This document shows, in pieces, positions 62,103 to 64,000 of a stretch of 64,000 bases of DNA. The stretch lies in contig VRZD01000028.1 in the NCBI GenBank assembly GCA_016743235.1, forward strand, positions 22,277 to 86,276, given 5' to 3'. Positions within the stretch are counted from its first letter, which is position 1. Every line of letters begins with the position of its first letter. The DNA is from Pantanalinema sp. GBBB05. GTDB taxonomy: Bacteria; Cyanobacteriota; Cyanobacteriia; Leptolyngbyales; Leptolyngbyaceae. Below the pieces are notes generated by a model. That model was given only the letters and a program-made list of their open reading frames with translations. It searched no databases and was not told the origin of the DNA. A program made the translations under genes and the position numbers.

Positions 62103-64000
62103 TTATACCTGTTCAATTTCCGGCTTTAATGGTTCCGGCTCGGTTTGGGGATGTGAGGCAGTAATATGTTGTTGCAGTTTTTCCGCTAACCCTTGCACAT
62201 TAGGGGACTTCAGAATGCCAATGTGATCACCGGGGATGTCATAGATATGAAAGTCATCACTAGCCACTTCTCCCCAGCCCAAATCGTAACCGAGCATCTC
62301 GAAGGCATCTCGTTCCATGGCTCGAAATAACAACAGGGTGCCAGAGTAAGGTTGCAACACATAGCCTTGAGTCATCTGGCGACGCACCTGCTCCCGAATA
62401 TCTTCTTGCTGTTTCCCATTGGTAGAGTCACTGAGTACCTGGTGAGCCTGGGTCAATTTGTGCTGGAGGCGGGTTTTCCCAGCGATTTTGGTTAACATAG
62501 GGTATAACGGCTGATATAGGCTCATTCCAGCCGCAATCAGCTTTTGTTGCACTTTTTGTTTATACGGTTCTGCTTTTTCGTAGAGGTAAGCAAATCCCTG
62601 TTGGCGCAATAACTTTAGATGCATTCCTAAGCGATCGCGGAGTTTGAGTTGAGCGTGGCTGTACTCAGTGGGGGGGAGGGAGTCAAACAAAGCTACCAAT
62701 GCCACTTCCTCGTCGATCGCTGTTAACTGTTGAGCGATTTCATAGGCAACTAATCCACCAAAGGATTCGCCACACAGATAGTAAGGTCCATGAGGTTGCT
62801 GCTGTCGAATTGTCTCTAAATACCGAGATGCGATCGCGGGAACACTAGAAAAAATTGATTTAAATTGATCTGTTTGACCAGCTTTTAGGAGTTCAACTTC
62901 CTCTTTGAGAAAAACTCCATAGACAGGTTGATCCGGATCTAACTGATGAGCCAGATCTTGATACAGCAGCACCCCATAAAGACAAAATAGGGGCGGTTTA
63001 GAACCACCCAACTTGAGTGGGACTAAATCATTCATTAGCTCTTCCCCGGAAGTCTGGATCACTTCAGCCAGAGCCGCGATCGTCGGTGCTTGTAATAAGG
63101 TTGTGATGGGGAGCTTTGTGCCACATTGCTGCTCAATTCTAGTCAGCATTTCTACAGCTAGCAGGGAATGACCACCGAGCGTAAAGAAATTATCAGTAAT
63201 GCCGATCGATTGAATTTTAAAGGTGTTTTGCCAAATTCGAGTCAAGTCTTGTTCTAAGGCATTACGGGGGGCAATATACTGCGAATCTAGCGATGTATTA
63301 ACTTCAGCAGCATTGGTTAAAGAGTGAGAAACAGTTTGATTTTGCGTTAAAGCAGGGAGGTCTAATAAGTGTTGGTCTGGATTAATCATTAAATGTTCTA
63401 ACAGAGCGATATATTGCTCCAACATTTGAGCGATCGTGTCTGAGTTAAACAAATCAGTTTTGTATTGCAATACAGCCGTAAGTTGCCCCTCATGCTCAGC
63501 CACAGACAACGACAAATCAAAATTGGCAATCTCACCCGCCACAAACTCGGAACTCACCGTTAACCCATCTAACTGCAGCACCGGCACCGCCGTATTTTGC
63601 AACACAAACATCGCCCGGCTCAACGGCACACGCACTACGCTCGGTAACTCCGCTACCCACTGCAACGGCACCTCCTGATAGCTCGATGCCTCCACAAACC
63701 GGTGCCCCACTCGCTCCACTAGCTCCCGAAACCCCGGATTGCCTGATAAGTCATTGCGCAACGCCACCACATGATTGAAATACCCCAGCAACCCCCGCGT
63801 CTCCCGTCGCTGCCGACCAACCACCGGCGTACACACCACCAGATCCACTTGACCACTATACTGATGCAACAGAGCATTGAACCCCGCCAACAGCGTCACA
63901 AACAATGACACTCCCATCGCCGCACTCAACGCGTTCAGCCCGGCACTCACGGCTACAGGCAACACCCGTCGGACCGAGGCACCTCGGTAAGTGCCTGCGA
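62103..64000 (-). CDS. Nonribosomal peptide synthetase, C-terminal part: condensation-PCP-thioesterase (partial)
   Basis: The gene enters from beyond base 64000, since the frame is open to the window edge (GTYRGASVRR before the first GTG). Residue numbers below count from the GTG at 63965. Up to about 205 is the C-terminal part of a condensation domain (GLLGYFNHVVALRNDLSGNP, SSYQEVPLQWVAELPS). About 230-305 is a peptidyl carrier protein with the phosphopantetheine Ser267 in FFTLGGHSLLAVEM. About 320-600 is a type I thioesterase with Ser401 (YYLCGESFGGLVAYE) and a C-terminal His (DIPGDHIGIL). No adenylation domain lies between condensation and carrier. The thioesterase would release the finished chain. 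Confidence 0.93.
   Translation of the reverse strand, partial: AGTYRGASVRRVLPVAVSAGLNALSAAMGVSLFVTLLAGFNALLHQYSGQVDLVVCTPVVGRQRRETRGLLGYFNHVVALRNDLSGNPGFRELVERVGHRFVEASSYQEVPLQWVAELPSVVRVPLSRAMFVLQNTAVPVLQLDGLTVSSEFVAGEIANFDLSLSVAEHEGQLTAVLQYKTDLFNSDTIAQMLEQYIALLEHLMINPDQHLLDLPALTQNQTVSHSLTNAAEVNTSLDSQYIAPRNALEQDLTRIWQNTFKIQSIGITDNFFTLGGHSLLAVEMLTRIEQQCGTKLPITTLLQAPTIAALAEVIQTSGEELMNDLVPLKLGGSKPPLFCLYGVLLYQDLAHQLDPDQPVYGVFLKEEVELLKAGQTDQFKSIFSSVPAIASRYLETIRQQQPHGPYYLCGESFGGLVAYEIAQQLTAIDEEVALVALFDSLPPTEYSHAQLKLRDRLGMHLKLLRQQGFAYLYEKAEPYKQKVQQKLIAAGMSLYQPLYPMLTKIAGKTRLQHKLTQAHQVLSDSTNGKQQEDIREQVRRQMTQGYVLQPYSGTLLLFRAMERDAFEMLGYDLGWGEVASDDFHIYDIPGDHIGILKSPNVQGLAEKLQQHITASHPQTEPEPLKPEIEQV

Noticed and set aside
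1..64000. tRNA genes, rRNA genes, CRISPR arrays, intact transposases
   Set aside because: Scanned by eye for T-loop GGTTCGAATCC-like segments, regular spaced repeats and transposase motifs on both strands; none found.

Overview
The window is a piece of a cyanobacterial chromosome, probably from a filamentous, non-marine lineage (inference). The evidence is the octamer GCGATCGC (HIP1), which recurs through most of the sequence, and a set of cyanobacterium-typical genes: a TxlA/HCF164-like thioredoxin, DUF2499 (Ycf49-like) beside DUF3593, a HetZ-like protein, an orphan Mo-nitrogenase C-terminal-like protein, two SLH-OprB iron porins, CsaB and ABC1 kinases. I see no rRNA, tRNA, CRISPR array or intact insertion sequence.

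Layout. 0-2.4 kb: DEDDh exonuclease, TxlA-like thioredoxin and three small membrane proteins. 2.4-7.2 kb: an accessory island. It opens with a decayed C-terminal fragment of an ABC1 kinase, followed by an AT-rich stretch free of exact HIP1 sites. That stretch carries a membrane-anchored DUF4041/GIY-YIG-like protein whose active site looks lost, an orthocaspase-FGE protein and a Pepco-like partner; a ParD/ParE-type toxin-antitoxin pair follows. 7.2-13.9 kb: Mo-nitrogenase-like orphan, a frameshifted small membrane gene, PsiE-like protein, intact ABC1 kinase with thioredoxin-TPR, Dps with a Lys/Ala tail, DUF3593/DUF2499, CsaB. 14-24.6 kb: a large Ala/Pro-rich coiled-coil protein, LarC, YciO-type protein, HetZ-like protein, a pentameric ligand-gated channel homologue and ValRS.

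24.7-38.3 kb: GAF-PAS-PAS-GGDEF-EAL regulator, peptide-type binding lipoprotein, IspF, a methionine gamma-lyase-like enzyme, acyl-lipid desaturase, LCP protein, PhoX phosphatase with a clear three-repeat Pho box, DnaJ-domain protein, CysK and an Rrf2 regulator. 38.5-51.7 kb: two SLH porins, GAF-HD-GYP, ChaN, PgsA, initiating sugar transferase, an SGNH-like protein, an amidase and a GH13 enzyme.

51.9-57.6 kb is a tight five-gene operon: BMP-type binding protein, two permeases, a double ATPase and a cysteine hydrolase resembling biuret hydrolase. It is predicted to import and hydrolyse a ureide-like nitrogen compound. Facing it is a three-gene operon of vWA, PP2C and protein kinase (TerY-P type). 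The window closes with MsrB, a NIL-ferredoxin and the 3' end of an NRPS gene whose last module reads condensation-PCP-thioesterase with no adenylation domain.

Links between genes: CsaB makes the pyruvylated wall polymer that SLH domains bind, which fits the two SLH porins. The LCP protein, sugar transferase, amidase and CsaB are all envelope functions. c-di-GMP turnover is represented by the GGDEF-EAL and HD-GYP proteins.
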